Below, piece by piece: positions 52,722-61,820 of a stretch of DNA of 64,000 nucleotides. The first letter of the stretch is position 1; every line of letters starts with the position of its first letter. Below the pieces are notes generated by a model, which saw nothing but the letters and a program-made list of their open reading frames with translations, had not been told where the DNA came from and ran no database searches. Source of the DNA: Acidimicrobiaceae bacterium (GTDB lineage: Bacteria > Actinomycetota > Acidimicrobiia > Acidimicrobiales > Ilumatobacteraceae); the NCBI GenBank assembly GCA_016722025.1, contig JADKGZ010000004.1, forward strand, positions 310,001-374,000. Reading direction: 5' to 3'. Made by a program: the position numbers and the translations under genes.

Positions 52722-53624
52722 ATGAGCGCAGACAACATGGGTTACGACGGCAAGGTAGTCATCATCACCGGTGCGGGTGGCGGGCTCGGACGGCAGCACG
52801 CGCTGCTGCTCGCCAGCCGTGGCGCGTTGGTGGTCATCAACGATCTCGGTGGCGCCATCGACGGCAGCGGCAGCGACAAGGGTGCGGCAGAGCACGTGGT
52901 CGACGAGATCAAGGCCGCCGGTGGCGAAGCCGTCGCCGACACCAACTCGGTCGCGACGCCCGAGGGCGGCGCGGCCATCGTGCAGACCGCGCTCGACGCC
53001 TACGGCAAGGTCGATGTGGTCATCAACAACGCCGGCATCCTGCGCGACAAGTCGTTCCACAACATGACGCCCGACCTGCTCAACCCGGTCCTCGACGTGC
53101 ACTTGAAGGGAGCGTTCTACGTCACCCAGCCGGCATGGGTGGTCATGCGCGAGCAGGGCTACGGCCGCATCATCAGCACGTCCAGCGCCGCCGGCATGTT
53201 CGGCAACTTCGGCCAGACCAACTACGGCGCCGCCAAGATGGGCCTGGTCGGCTTCACCCGCGTGCTGGCCGCCGAGGGCGCCAAGTACAACATCAAGGCC
53301 AACGCCATCGCCCCGCTGGCCCTCACTCGCATGACCGAGAACCTGATGGGTGGCGCCTTCGGCGACAAGCTGGCGCCCGGCCTGGTCTCACCGCTGGTGG
53401 CCTTCCTGGCGCACGAGGACTGCCCCGTGAGCGGCCAGCTGTTCAGCGTGGGTGGCGGCCGAGTTGCACACGTGTTCATCGCCGAGACGCAGGGCTACTT
53501 CAAGGAAGACCTCGCCCTGGAAGACGTGCGCGACAACTGGGAGACCATCATCGATCGCGATGGCTTCGGTGTGCCGGGCAACCTCGCCGAGGAGACGGCG
53601 ATGTTCCTTCCCTTCTTCAAGTAG
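52722..53624 (+). CDS. SDR family oxidoreductase, MFE-2/(3R)-hydroxyacyl-CoA dehydrogenase-like
   Basis: A 300-residue short-chain dehydrogenase. TGAGGGLGRQHALLLASRG is the NAD motif, and VVINDLGG continues strand 2. NNAGILRDKSF is followed by the catalytic Ser in ISTSSAAG and by NYGAAKMG. Sequence style (DLGG, LRDKSF) matches the dehydrogenase part of peroxisomal-type multifunctional enzyme 2. It probably oxidises (3R)-hydroxyacyl-CoA. TAGGTT ends 7 bases before ATG 52722, so I prefer that start to 52704. Confidence 0.9.
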   Translation: MSADNMGYDGKVVIITGAGGGLGRQHALLLASRGALVVINDLGGAIDGSGSDKGAAEHVVDEIKAAGGEAVADTNSVATPEGGAAIVQTALDAYGKVDVVINNAGILRDKSFHNMTPDLLNPVLDVHLKGAFYVTQPAWVVMREQGYGRIISTSSAAGMFGNFGQTNYGAAKMGLVGFTRVLAAEGAKYNIKANAIAPLALTRMTENLMGGAFGDKLAPGLVSPLVAFLAHEDCPVSGQLFSVGGGRVAHVFIAETQGYFKEDLALEDVRDNWETIIDRDGFGVPGNLAEETAMFLPFFK

Positions 53625-53721
53625 GTCCCTGAACGGGAGCCGGCGTTCGACCGGCGAGCACACGGGTTCGGAACGTTCCGGCCCCAGCAACCCGGCGGGC
53701 GGGCACTACGGTCCGCAGGTG

Positions 53722-54831
53722 ATGATCACCGTCGAGGAGTTCCAAGCCGAGGCGCACGACTGGCTCGCCACGAACGGCCATGATGCGCCGCGCGACTATG
53801 GCGCGATCTGCCCACCGGCGCTCGTCGAGGCGGGCCTCGCGTGGCACCGCCGCGTCAATGCTGCGGGCTACGCCGGCATCCACTGGCCCGTAGAGCACGG
53901 CGGCCGCGGGCTGACGCCCGAGCACAACGCTGCCTGGTTGCTGGAGTGCGCACTCGCCGGGGTGCCGCCGATCTTCAACATGGTGGGCCTCGTGCTCACC
54001 GGTGGCGCACTGCTGCGCTACGGCACCGACGAGCAGAAGGCGCAGCACCTGGCCGCCACGCTCGCCGGCGACCACGTGTGGTGCCAGTTGTTCAGCGAAC
54101 CTGGCGCCGGCAGCGACCTCGGCGGGCTTGCCACCAAGGCCGAACGCGACGGAGACCGCTTCGTCGTCAACGGCCAGAAGGTGTGGTGCAGCGGCGGGCG
54201 GTACAGCAACTGGGGCATCCTCATGGCCCGCACCGACCCCGAGGCGAAGAAGCACGAGGGCATCTCGTTCTTCGTGTTCCCGATGCACTTGCCCGGCGTG
54301 GAGATCCGCCCGCTCAAGCAGATGACCGGCGAGGCCGAGTTCGACGAGGTCTTCTTCACCGACGTACAACTGCCGGCCGACCACCTGATCGGGCCGTTGC
54401 ACGGCGGCTGGGGTGTGGGCATGTCGGTGCTCACCAACGAGCGCGGCCACATCGGCACCGCGGTGATCGGCCTGGAGCGTCGGCTGGAAGCGATGGCGCG
54501 GATGGCCGACGGCAAGGAGTTGCACCCCGTCGAGCGGCAGCGACTGGCCACGCTGCTGACAACCGGCCAGGCCTACAAGGCAATGGCACAGCGCCAAGGC
54601 CCGCAGGCCGGTACGGCCGCAAGCCTGATGAAGCTGGGGATCACCGAGATGATGTTCACGTCGTCGATGCTGCGCGGCGACCTCAGCGGCGCCGATGCGA
54701 TGCTGGAGGGCCCCGAGTCGTTCGCGATGCTGGCGGCACCCGGCGGTCGCATCGCAGGCGGCACCAGCCAGGTGCAACGGAATATCATCGGCGAACGGTT
54801 GCTCGGCCTCCCGAGAGAGCCGAAGGCCTGA
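53722..54831 (+). CDS. Acyl-CoA dehydrogenase
   Basis: A 369-residue acyl-CoA dehydrogenase. WCQLFSEPGAGSDLGGL and NGQKVWCSGGRYS bind FAD and substrate; FDEVFFTDVQLPADHLIG and the C-terminal QVQRNIIGERLLGLPREP are typical. It is similar in pattern to 48191-49414. TACGGT (53707-53712) lies 6 bases before GTG 53719 and 9 before ATG 53722; either may start it. Two small genes follow closely. Confidence 0.92.
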   Translation: MITVEEFQAEAHDWLATNGHDAPRDYGAICPPALVEAGLAWHRRVNAAGYAGIHWPVEHGGRGLTPEHNAAWLLECALAGVPPIFNMVGLVLTGGALLRYGTDEQKAQHLAATLAGDHVWCQLFSEPGAGSDLGGLATKAERDGDRFVVNGQKVWCSGGRYSNWGILMARTDPEAKKHEGISFFVFPMHLPGVEIRPLKQMTGEAEFDEVFFTDVQLPADHLIGPLHGGWGVGMSVLTNERGHIGTAVIGLERRLEAMARMADGKELHPVERQRLATLLTTGQAYKAMAQRQGPQAGTAASLMKLGITEMMFTSSMLRGDLSGADAMLEGPESFAMLAAPGGRIAGGTSQVQRNIIGERLLGLPREPKA

Positions 54832-54842
54832 GGAGCACCACC

Positions 54843-55139
54843 ATGAGCACGAGCAACGACAACGACCTTCCTCGCTCGGGGAACAACTCCGCAGCCAGCG
54901 GCACCAGTGGCCCGAGCATCGCGTTCATCGTACTTGCTGTCGTCGTGGCCCTCGCCGTCATCTTCTTCCTCCAGAACAGCGAGCCGGTCTTCATCGACTT
55001 CTGGGTCTTCGAGAAGAAGACCACCATCCGCTGGTCGATCCTGATGTCGGTCCTGCTGGGTGTGCTGCTCGATCGCATCTTCACCATCGCATGGCGCCGG
55101 CGGAAGAAGAACAAGGCCAAGAACGAGCAGAACAACTGA
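54843..55139 (+). CDS. LapA-domain small membrane protein
   Basis: A 98-residue protein with two hydrophobic helices (about 27-45 and 65-82) and QNSEPVFIDFWVF between them. The tail is strongly basic (RRRKKNKAKN). This is the LapA (DUF1049) pattern; in proteobacteria LapA helps lipopolysaccharide assembly, but the role in actinobacteria is unknown. ATG 54843 is 11 bases after the dehydrogenase stop. Confidence 0.85.
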   Translation: MSTSNDNDLPRSGNNSAASGTSGPSIAFIVLAVVVALAVIFFLQNSEPVFIDFWVFEKKTTIRWSILMSVLLGVLLDRIFTIAWRRRKKNKAKNEQNN

Positions 55140-55141
55140 CC

Positions 55142-55987
55142 ATGCTCGTCCCGTCAACCGACGGTGTCCGGATTGCAGTGCACGACCTCGGCGGCACCGG
55201 CTCGGCACTGCTCGTCTCCCACGCCACCGGCTTTCACGGCCGTTGCTACATCCCGTTCGCCGACGCACTCGCCGGCACCCGCCACTCCATCGCGTTCGAC
55301 TACCGCGGCCACGGCGACACCCCGCGGCCGGCGGGAGCGATCGAATGGCACCGCTACGGCGACGACGCGACCGCGATGGCGCACTGGCTGGTGGAGCGCA
55401 CCGGCGGCCCGATCGACGCGTTCGGCCACTCGATGGGCGGCGCCTGCTTGCTGATGGCGGCACATCGCGAACCGTCGCTGTTCCGGCGCATCGTCGCCTT
55501 CGAGCCGATCGTGTTCCCGCCCGAGGGCATCCGGCCGCCGGCCACCGACGATGCGGACAACCCGATGGTGGCCGGCGCTCGCCGGCGGCGACCATCGTTC
55601 CCGTCGTACGAGGCGGCCATCGCCAACTACGCCTCCAAGCCGCCGCTCGACGCGTTCACGCCGTCCGCACTGCAGGCCTACGTGCGCTACGGCTTCGCGG
55701 AGGCCCCCGACGGCAGCGTGCACCTGAAGTGCAGCCCCGACACCGAGGCCGGCACGTTCGCCACCGGCGGGGCGCACGACACGTGGGATCAACTCCCCGA
55801 CATCCGTACCGAGGTGCTGGTGATCGCAGGCGCGATGCAGCCGATGCAGCCGTCGATGATCGCCGAGCGAGTGGCCGACCGATTGCCCAACGGTCGTTAC
55901 CTGCAGCGCGACGACCTCGATCACTTCGGGCCGATGACCCACCCTGGCGAGATCGCCGACATCGTCGCGATGGATCTGGCGCGGTAG
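55142..55987 (+). CDS. Alpha/beta hydrolase
   Basis: A 281-residue alpha/beta hydrolase. SHATGFHGRCY lies at the oxyanion, DYRGHGDT is the typical strand-3 turn, FGHSMGGAC holds the nucleophile Ser, and the catalytic His is in LDHFGPMTHP. ATG 55142 lies only 2 bases after the LapA stop, so the two are co-transcribed. The substrate is unknown. Confidence 0.88.
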   Translation: MLVPSTDGVRIAVHDLGGTGSALLVSHATGFHGRCYIPFADALAGTRHSIAFDYRGHGDTPRPAGAIEWHRYGDDATAMAHWLVERTGGPIDAFGHSMGGACLLMAAHREPSLFRRIVAFEPIVFPPEGIRPPATDDADNPMVAGARRRRPSFPSYEAAIANYASKPPLDAFTPSALQAYVRYGFAEAPDGSVHLKCSPDTEAGTFATGGAHDTWDQLPDIRTEVLVIAGAMQPMQPSMIAERVADRLPNGRYLQRDDLDHFGPMTHPGEIADIVAMDLAR

Positions 55988-56069
55988 CCGACCGAGGCAA
56001 CGCGGCGGCCGGCGACCTCGTCGACCGTCATCGTCCTACTTTCGCGCACCCCTTCTCTACGATGGCGGC

Positions 56070-56891
56070 ATGTATCCGGTGCCCACGAGCCTGTCGCCCA
56101 GCCGAGTCGAGGCGTTCACGTCGTGCCCCATGGCATTCCGCTTCGCCAGCATCGAGAAGCTGCCCGAGCCACCCAGCATCCATGCCACCAAGGGCAGCAT
56201 GGTGCACCGGGTGCTGGAACTGCTGTTCATGCAGCCCGGCACCCAGCGCAGCCTCGTCACCGCGCAACCTGCGTTCGACCAAGCGATGGCCGAGTACCGA
56301 CGCGACCCCGAGTTCACATTGCTCGGCCTCACCGAGGCGCAGCAGCAGGCGTTCTTCGACGACGCATGGTCACTCGTGCAGTCCTACTTCGCGATGGAAG
56401 ACCCATCGGCCATTCGCGAGATCGGGCTCGAGATCCGTTTGGAAGCGCAGGTCGGCTCCCTCGGGCTGCGCGGCATCATCGACCGTCTCGAGCTCGACGA
56501 GCAGGGTGGTCTGGTGGTCACCGACTACAAGACCGGTCGCGCCCCTGGCCCGCAGTACCAGCAGAAGAGCCTGGGCGGCGTGCACTTCTACTCGTTCTTG
56601 TGCGAGCAGGTGTTCGGTCAGCGCCCGGCGTCGATTCGCCTGATGTACCTGCGCACGGGCGAAACCATCACTGCCACCCCGTCCGAGCAGTCGGTGCGCT
56701 TCATCACCACCCGCACCACCGCCGTGTGGAAGGCCGTCGAGCGGGCATGCCTCACCGGCAACTTCCAGCCGCGCCAGAGCGCGCTGTGCAACTCGTGCGC
56801 CTTCCAACCGTGGTGCCCGGCGTTCGGTGGCGACCCATCGTTGGCCGCCACCGAAGCCCCTTTGAAGTTCCTGGCGCCGGCCGCAGCATGA
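56070..56891 (+). CDS. RecB-family PD-(D/E)XK nuclease with Fe-S Cys
   Basis: A 273-residue Cas4/AddB-like nuclease. It starts with LSPSRVEAFTSCPMAF (C19), and has GIIDRLE, VTDYKTGR (the DxK active site) and HFYSFLCEQ (QxxxY-type helix). C-terminal CNSCAFQPWCP gives three more Cys, so four Cys could hold a [4Fe-4S] cluster. A DNA repair role is likely. TACGAT ends 6 bases before ATG 56070. The stop overlaps the PAP2 start (ATGA). Confidence 0.88.
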   Translation: MYPVPTSLSPSRVEAFTSCPMAFRFASIEKLPEPPSIHATKGSMVHRVLELLFMQPGTQRSLVTAQPAFDQAMAEYRRDPEFTLLGLTEAQQQAFFDDAWSLVQSYFAMEDPSAIREIGLEIRLEAQVGSLGLRGIIDRLELDEQGGLVVTDYKTGRAPGPQYQQKSLGGVHFYSFLCEQVFGQRPASIRLMYLRTGETITATPSEQSVRFITTRTTAVWKAVERACLTGNFQPRQSALCNSCAFQPWCPAFGGDPSLAATEAPLKFLAPAAA

Positions 56892-57430
56892 AGGTGCACG
56901 AGCACAAGGCGGTCGAGTCGTTCGACGCGTGGGCCGATGCGCAGCTCGAGCGCCTCCGCGGCAACAAGGCCGCCGATGTCGTGTTCACCACTGCCAGCGA
57001 GCTGGGCGACTTCAGCCTCATCTGGCACCTGGTGGGTGCGGTGCGCGGTCTCACCAGCGATCACCACGCCAATCAGGCGTTCATCTTCTCGGCATTCATC
57101 GGCGCCGAGAGCATCATCGTCAACCAAGGCATCAAGCGGCTCTTTCGCCGCACCCGGCCCACCGAAGCCGGCGATCCGCGGTACCCGGTGCGAAAGCCGT
57201 CCACCAGCAGCTTCCCCAGCGGGCATGCCTCGTCGGCGTTCTTCGCCGCCACGCTGCTCACCGCGTGGGGCGGTGCGGTCACCGCCCCCGCCTGGTTCGC
57301 GCTCGCCGGCGTGGTGGGCACCAGCCGCGCCTACGTGCGCATCCACCATGCCAGCGACGTGGTCGGTGGCGCGGTCGTGGGCCTCGCGCTCGGTCAAGCA
57401 GCACTGGCGCTGCTGCGCGCCGTCAACTGA
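56888..57430 (+). CDS. PAP2 family phosphatase
   Basis: A 180-residue membrane phosphatase. The three PAP2 motifs are KRLFRRTRP, FPSGHAS and SRAYVRIHHASD. There are about four hydrophobic helices. It likely removes phosphate from lipid phosphates or polyprenyl diphosphates outside the membrane. Coupling to a nuclease gene is odd and may reflect only close packing. Confidence 0.9.
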   Translation: MKVHEHKAVESFDAWADAQLERLRGNKAADVVFTTASELGDFSLIWHLVGAVRGLTSDHHANQAFIFSAFIGAESIIVNQGIKRLFRRTRPTEAGDPRYPVRKPSTSSFPSGHASSAFFAATLLTAWGGAVTAPAWFALAGVVGTSRAYVRIHHASDVVGGAVVGLALGQAALALLRAVN

Positions 57431-57511
57431 CACGTCCAGCCGAAACGCTCAACCGACAGGCTGCCCGGCAGCCTGACGACGACACCCGACGCCGGGGGTA
57501 ACCTCGCCCAC

Positions 57512-58900
57512 ATGGCTGACCTGCATTTCGACCGCAAGATGAGCGATGCCGAAGGGCTGATGTGGCGGTTGGAGAAGGACCCGCACCTCAGCAGCACGTT
57601 CGCCAACGTCACCGTGCTCGACAAGTCGCCGAACTTCGACGTGTTCCTGCGCCGCATGGAGCGCGCCACCTACGCGGTGCCGCGCCTGCGCCAGCGTGTG
57701 CAGCCGGCGCCCGCGAACCTGAGCGCACCGATGTGGGTCGACGACTCCAACTTCGACCTGCGCTACCACGTGCGCCATCTGGCACTGCCCAAGCCGGGCA
57801 CCATGCGCCAGCTGCTGGATCTGGCCAGCCTCATCGCCTGCGACGCGTTCGACCGCACCCGGCCGCTGTGGCAGTTCGTCGTCGTCGATGGCCTGCGCGG
57901 CGGCAAGAGCGCCCTCATCCAGAAGATGCACCACACCATCGTCGATGGCGAAGGCGGCGTGCAGCTGAGCCTGCAGTTCCTCGACTTCGACCGCGACGTG
58001 GTCGAGCCCGAGCCGATCGACCCCGACCTGATCGCGGCAGCGGCCGAGGCCGCCACTCACGAGGGGCCGAGCCCCGATCTGTGGCGCGATCTGGTCACCG
58101 GCAGCCTGCGCATGCCGATCGGTCTGCTGAAGCAGATCAAGGAACTGCTGCACGACCCCACCGGCATCCCTGATGCAGGCTCGGCCGCCGCCGACACGGT
58201 GCGCGGCGTGATGCAGCAGCTCGGCGACACCGAAGGAGCCCATTCACCGCTGTGGACGCATCGCTCCCTGCAGCGCCGCATGGAGGTGCTGCGCGCCCCC
58301 TTCGGCGACACCCGCGCCGCCGCCAAGCGACTGGGCGGCACGCTCAACACCGCCTTTCTCGCGTGTGCTGCCGAGGCCGCCGGGCGCTACCACCGAGACA
58401 TGGGTTCCCCGGTGGAGCTGTTGCGATCCAGCATGGCCATCAGCACGCGCACGGAGAAGTCGGGCGCCAACGCGTTCTCGTTGGCGCGCATGATGGTGCC
58501 CACCGGCGACATGCCCATCGCCGATCGGTTCGCGGCCATCCAAGCTGCCGCAGGTGCCGCCAAGGAGGCCAGCGCCACCGCCTCGCTGGAGACGCTCGCC
58601 GCAGTTGCGGCCACGCTGCCCACCAGCCTCATCACCCGACTCGCCAGGCAGCAGGCGCAAACGGTCGACTTCGCCACCAGCAACGTGCGCGGCGCCCCGG
58701 TGCCGATGTACGTCGCGGGCGCCCAGTTGCTGGAGAACTACCCGGTGGGCCCGCTCGGCGGCGTGGCCTTCAACCTGACGTTGCTGAGCTACAACCACAG
58801 CCTCGACATGGGGGTCAACATCGACACCGCAGCCGTCACCGAACCGACGCTGCTGCACGACTGCTTGGTGCGCGCCTTCAAGGACTTGTTGGCCGCATAG
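57512..58900 (+). CDS. Wax ester synthase/diacylglycerol acyltransferase (WS/DGAT)
   Basis: A 462-residue bifunctional acyltransferase. It makes triacylglycerol or wax esters for storage. The catalytic HHxxxDG is MHHTIVDGEGG (about residue 147). The family N-terminus MSDAEGLMWRLE and the later TSNVRGAPVPMYVAGA region are present. It fits the lipid-centred gene set of the window. TAACCT ends 7 bases before ATG 57512. Confidence 0.93.
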   Translation: MADLHFDRKMSDAEGLMWRLEKDPHLSSTFANVTVLDKSPNFDVFLRRMERATYAVPRLRQRVQPAPANLSAPMWVDDSNFDLRYHVRHLALPKPGTMRQLLDLASLIACDAFDRTRPLWQFVVVDGLRGGKSALIQKMHHTIVDGEGGVQLSLQFLDFDRDVVEPEPIDPDLIAAAAEAATHEGPSPDLWRDLVTGSLRMPIGLLKQIKELLHDPTGIPDAGSAAADTVRGVMQQLGDTEGAHSPLWTHRSLQRRMEVLRAPFGDTRAAAKRLGGTLNTAFLACAAEAAGRYHRDMGSPVELLRSSMAISTRTEKSGANAFSLARMMVPTGDMPIADRFAAIQAAAGAAKEASATASLETLAAVAATLPTSLITRLARQQAQTVDFATSNVRGAPVPMYVAGAQLLENYPVGPLGGVAFNLTLLSYNHSLDMGVNIDTAAVTEPTLLHDCLVRAFKDLLAA

Positions 58901-58937
58901 CGGCGCCGCCGCAGCGCAGCGGCGTGTGCCCGAACGC

Positions 58938-59108
58938 TCAGTGGTGAGCGGTGGTGGCCAGCGCGGGCGTGGTGAGCAAGGTGCGCACGTCGAGCAGCAC
59001 GTCGGTGATCTCGCCCGACGACACCAGCTCTCGGCTCATCATCTGCGAGAGGGCCTTGTCGATCACGCTCAAGGCCTCGTGGATGACGGCATCGGTGGTC
59101 TCGGTCAC
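58938..59108 (-). CDS. Small protein, 56 residues, hypothetical
   Basis: A short ORF reading TETTDAVIHEALSV, then IDKALSQMMSRELVSSGEI and DVLLDVRTLL, mostly helical and charged. GGAGAAG lies 4-5 bases before the GTG at 59108, a good ribosome site. It is divergent from the SDR gene at 59263 and convergent with the WS/DGAT gene. I do not recognise a family. Confidence 0.6.
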   Translation of the reverse strand: MTETTDAVIHEALSVIDKALSQMMSRELVSSGEITDVLLDVRTLLTTPALATTAHH

Positions 59109-59262
59109 TGTGCTTCTCCTTCACGGACTGGCGTGCCACGAACGTATCTCGCCCGCAACCCTTCGCAGCGCATGGTAGCGGCAGCCTTGCCGAACAATTG
59201 TCGAAGCTGCCTGCCTTCTGCGTTCCTCCGTGTGGCTGCCGTCACCGCCTACGCTTCGCCGC

Positions 59263-60072
59263 ATGGAACTCGTGGGGAAGCATGCGGTCGTCACCGGGGC
59301 CGCTGGCGGGATCGGCGAGGCACTTGCCGAACGCTTCCACGCCGAAGGCGCACGCGTGGTGGTCGCCGATCTGCAGGCGTCGGCGGCGGGCGACGTGGCC
59401 GACCGGCTCAACGAGATCCGCTCCGGCAGCGCGCTCGCCGTCGCCGCCGACGTCGGCACCGAGGAGGGCAACCGCAACCTGGTCGCCGCCGCCGAGCACG
59501 CTTTCGGCCCGATCGATCTGTTCTTCGCCAACGCGGGTGTGGGCATCGGCCGCGGGCCGGAGAGCCCCGAGTCGGAGTGGGAGCTGGCGTTCAACGTCAA
59601 CGTGCACGCTCATCGGTGGGCAGCCAAGTACCTGCTCCCCGGTTGGCTGGCCCGAGGCGAGGGATACTTCTGCTCCACCGCCAGTGCGGCCGGCCTGCTC
59701 AGCCAGATCGGCTCGGCGCCCTACACCCTCACCAAACATGCGGCGGTCGCCTTCGCCGAATGGATGAGCATCACCTATGCGCACGCCGGCATCCGAGTGA
59801 GCTGCCTGTGCCCGCAGGGCGTCAACACCGCCATGCTGCGCGCCGGCGACGACCCGTCCACCGGTATCAGCAGCAGTGTCGTGCGGTCGGCCGGTCGCGT
59901 GCTGGAACCCGCCGACGTGGCCGCCGTGGCAGTCGCCACCATCGCTGCCGAGACGTTCCTCATCCTGCCGCACCCGGAGGTGCTCACCTACCTGCAACGC
60001 AAGACCGGCGACTACGACCGTTGGCTGGCCGGCATGAGCAAGCTGCAGGCACGCATGCTGGCCGGCAGCTGA
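59263..60072 (+). CDS. SDR family oxidoreductase
   Basis: A 269-residue short-chain dehydrogenase with TGAAGGIGEALAERF at the start, NAGVGIGRG, the catalytic Ser in CSTASAAGL and YTLTKHA. TACGCT ends 7 bases before ATG 59263, so no leader. The next small gene follows after 38 bases. Substrate unknown. Confidence 0.91.
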   Translation: MELVGKHAVVTGAAGGIGEALAERFHAEGARVVVADLQASAAGDVADRLNEIRSGSALAVAADVGTEEGNRNLVAAAEHAFGPIDLFFANAGVGIGRGPESPESEWELAFNVNVHAHRWAAKYLLPGWLARGEGYFCSTASAAGLLSQIGSAPYTLTKHAAVAFAEWMSITYAHAGIRVSCLCPQGVNTAMLRAGDDPSTGISSSVVRSAGRVLEPADVAAVAVATIAAETFLILPHPEVLTYLQRKTGDYDRWLAGMSKLQARMLAGS

Positions 60073-60110
60073 GCCGCGCACGGCGACTGACGAACGATGA
60101 AGGACACAGC

Positions 60111-60377
60111 GTGATCGACACCGCAACACTGCATCGCCTCGGGCTGCGCGCGGGCGAACCCGTGCGCTTCCGCAAGGGCGACGCCGGTCGCTGGTTCGCG
60201 GGCAAGATGTCGGGCGTCGCCATCGATGGCAGCATCACCATCTTCGACGCCAACGGCGCTGCCCGCAGCCTGCGTGCCGAGCGCGTGGAAGTGCGTCGGC
60301 CGGGCAGCCGTGGCCGCCTCACCTGGCAGACCGTCAGCGACGTCGCGATCACGTGGGAACAGCTGCAACTCTGGTGA
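60111..60377 (+). CDS. Small hypothetical protein
   Basis: An 88-residue basic protein with short beta-like segments: EPVRFRKGDAGRWF, GSITIFDANG, SLRAERVEVRRPG and LTWQTVSDVAITWEQ. The alternation suggests a small barrel, perhaps binding nucleic acid, but no family is recognised. AAGGA lies 6 bases before GTG 60111. Confidence 0.7.
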   Translation: MIDTATLHRLGLRAGEPVRFRKGDAGRWFAGKMSGVAIDGSITIFDANGAARSLRAERVEVRRPGSRGRLTWQTVSDVAITWEQLQLW

Positions 60378-60395
60378 ATGCGCTGGCACACTCTC

Positions 60396-61790
60396 ATGAC
60401 GATGACTGAGCACGCAGCGATCACGTTTCCCGACGGCTTCCTGTGGGGGGCCGCCACCGCCGCCTATCAGATCGAGGGCGCGGCACACGATGGCGGGCGC
60501 GGTCTCAGCGTGTGGGACACGTTCTCGCACACCGAGGGCAAGGTCGCCAATCGTCACACCGGCGACATCGCCTGCGATCACTACCACCGCGTCGAGCAGG
60601 ACGTGGCGATGATGGCCCAACTCGGCCTGCAGAGCTATCGCTTCTCGATCGCCTGGTCGCGAGTGATGCCCGATGGTCGTGGTCACGTCAACGCCGAGGG
60701 TCTCGCCTTCTACCAACGGCTGGTCGACCTCTTGCTCGCGCACGGCATCACGCCGTGCCCGACGCTGTTCCACTGGGATCTGCCGCAGGGGCTGGAGGAG
60801 ATCGGTGGCTTCCGCAACCGCGACACCGTCAGCTGGTTCGGCGACTACGCCGCGCTGATGGTGCGCGAGCTGGGTGACCGTGTGTCGATGTGGTCGACGT
60901 TCAACGAGCCGTGGTGCTACGCCTACCTCGGCCACGCCGCCGGTCTGCACGCCCCAGGGCTCACCGATCCGCGCGCCGCCGTCACGGTTGCCCATCACGA
61001 GCTGCTGGCGCACGGCCTCGCCGTGCGTGCGATGCGGGCCGAACGAGACGGTCTCCAGCTCGGCATCGTGATCAACCCCTCCAACATTCGCAGCGAGGGT
61101 GCGCCCGCCGCTCCCGCCGCCCAGATCAGGCTCATCGACGCGATCCACAACCGGTGGTGGTTCGACGGCACGCTGCGCGGCGAGTATCCCGCCGACCTGT
61201 TGGCCTCCTACGGGGCGCTCGCAGATGCCATCCAGCCGGGTGACATGGAGACCATCGCCCAACCGCTCGACTGGATGGGCATCAACTACTACTTCGACAT
61301 CCTCGTGCGTGGTGTCGAGGCCGGTGAGCCCACCGACCGGATGGGCGCCTATCCCACCGTCGCCGGCGTCACCGAGGCCGACGAGCGCGACGAGCACACC
61401 GACATGGGCTGGCCGATCACGCCGGAGGGCTTCACCGAGCTGTTGCTGAGGTTGCACGACGAGTACCCCAACATGCCGCCGATCTACATCACCGAGAACG
61501 GCTGCGCGTACGACGACCCGGTGGTCGCCGGTCGCTGCGCCGACCCCCGCCGCATCGAGTACCTCGACCTCCACCTGCGGGCGCTCCGCGACGCGATGCG
61601 CCGTGGAGTCGACGTGCGCGGGTACTACCAGTGGTCGCTGATGGACAACTTCGAGTGGGCGCTGGGCTACGACAAGCGGTTCGGCCTGGTGCACGTCGAC
61701 TTCGAGACGTTGCAGCGCACACCTCGCGACAGCGCGCTCTGGTACCGCGACGTCATCACCCGCAACGGCCTCGCCGCCGGGTCGTCGTAG
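60396..61790 (+). CDS. Glycoside hydrolase family 1 beta-glucosidase
   Basis: A 464-residue GH1 enzyme. FLWGAATAAYQIEGA opens the barrel, STFNEPWC gives the acid/base Glu and IYITENGCAYDD the nucleophile Glu; QWSLMDNFEWALGYDKRFG lines the sugar site. It should hydrolyse beta-glucosides in the cytoplasm. The exact start is unsure (ATG 60378, 60396 or 60402). Confidence 0.94.
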   Translation: MTMTEHAAITFPDGFLWGAATAAYQIEGAAHDGGRGLSVWDTFSHTEGKVANRHTGDIACDHYHRVEQDVAMMAQLGLQSYRFSIAWSRVMPDGRGHVNAEGLAFYQRLVDLLLAHGITPCPTLFHWDLPQGLEEIGGFRNRDTVSWFGDYAALMVRELGDRVSMWSTFNEPWCYAYLGHAAGLHAPGLTDPRAAVTVAHHELLAHGLAVRAMRAERDGLQLGIVINPSNIRSEGAPAAPAAQIRLIDAIHNRWWFDGTLRGEYPADLLASYGALADAIQPGDMETIAQPLDWMGINYYFDILVRGVEAGEPTDRMGAYPTVAGVTEADERDEHTDMGWPITPEGFTELLLRLHDEYPNMPPIYITENGCAYDDPVVAGRCADPRRIEYLDLHLRALRDAMRRGVDVRGYYQWSLMDNFEWALGYDKRFGLVHVDFETLQRTPRDSALWYRDVITRNGLAAGSS

Positions 61791-61820
61791 CGCATCGGCG
61801 CCACGCAGGCCGCGCGACGC

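Noticed and set aside
59191..59203. ACAATTGT palindrome (59194-59201) as an operator
   Set aside because: A single 8-bp palindrome without a second copy or fitting promoter is too weak.
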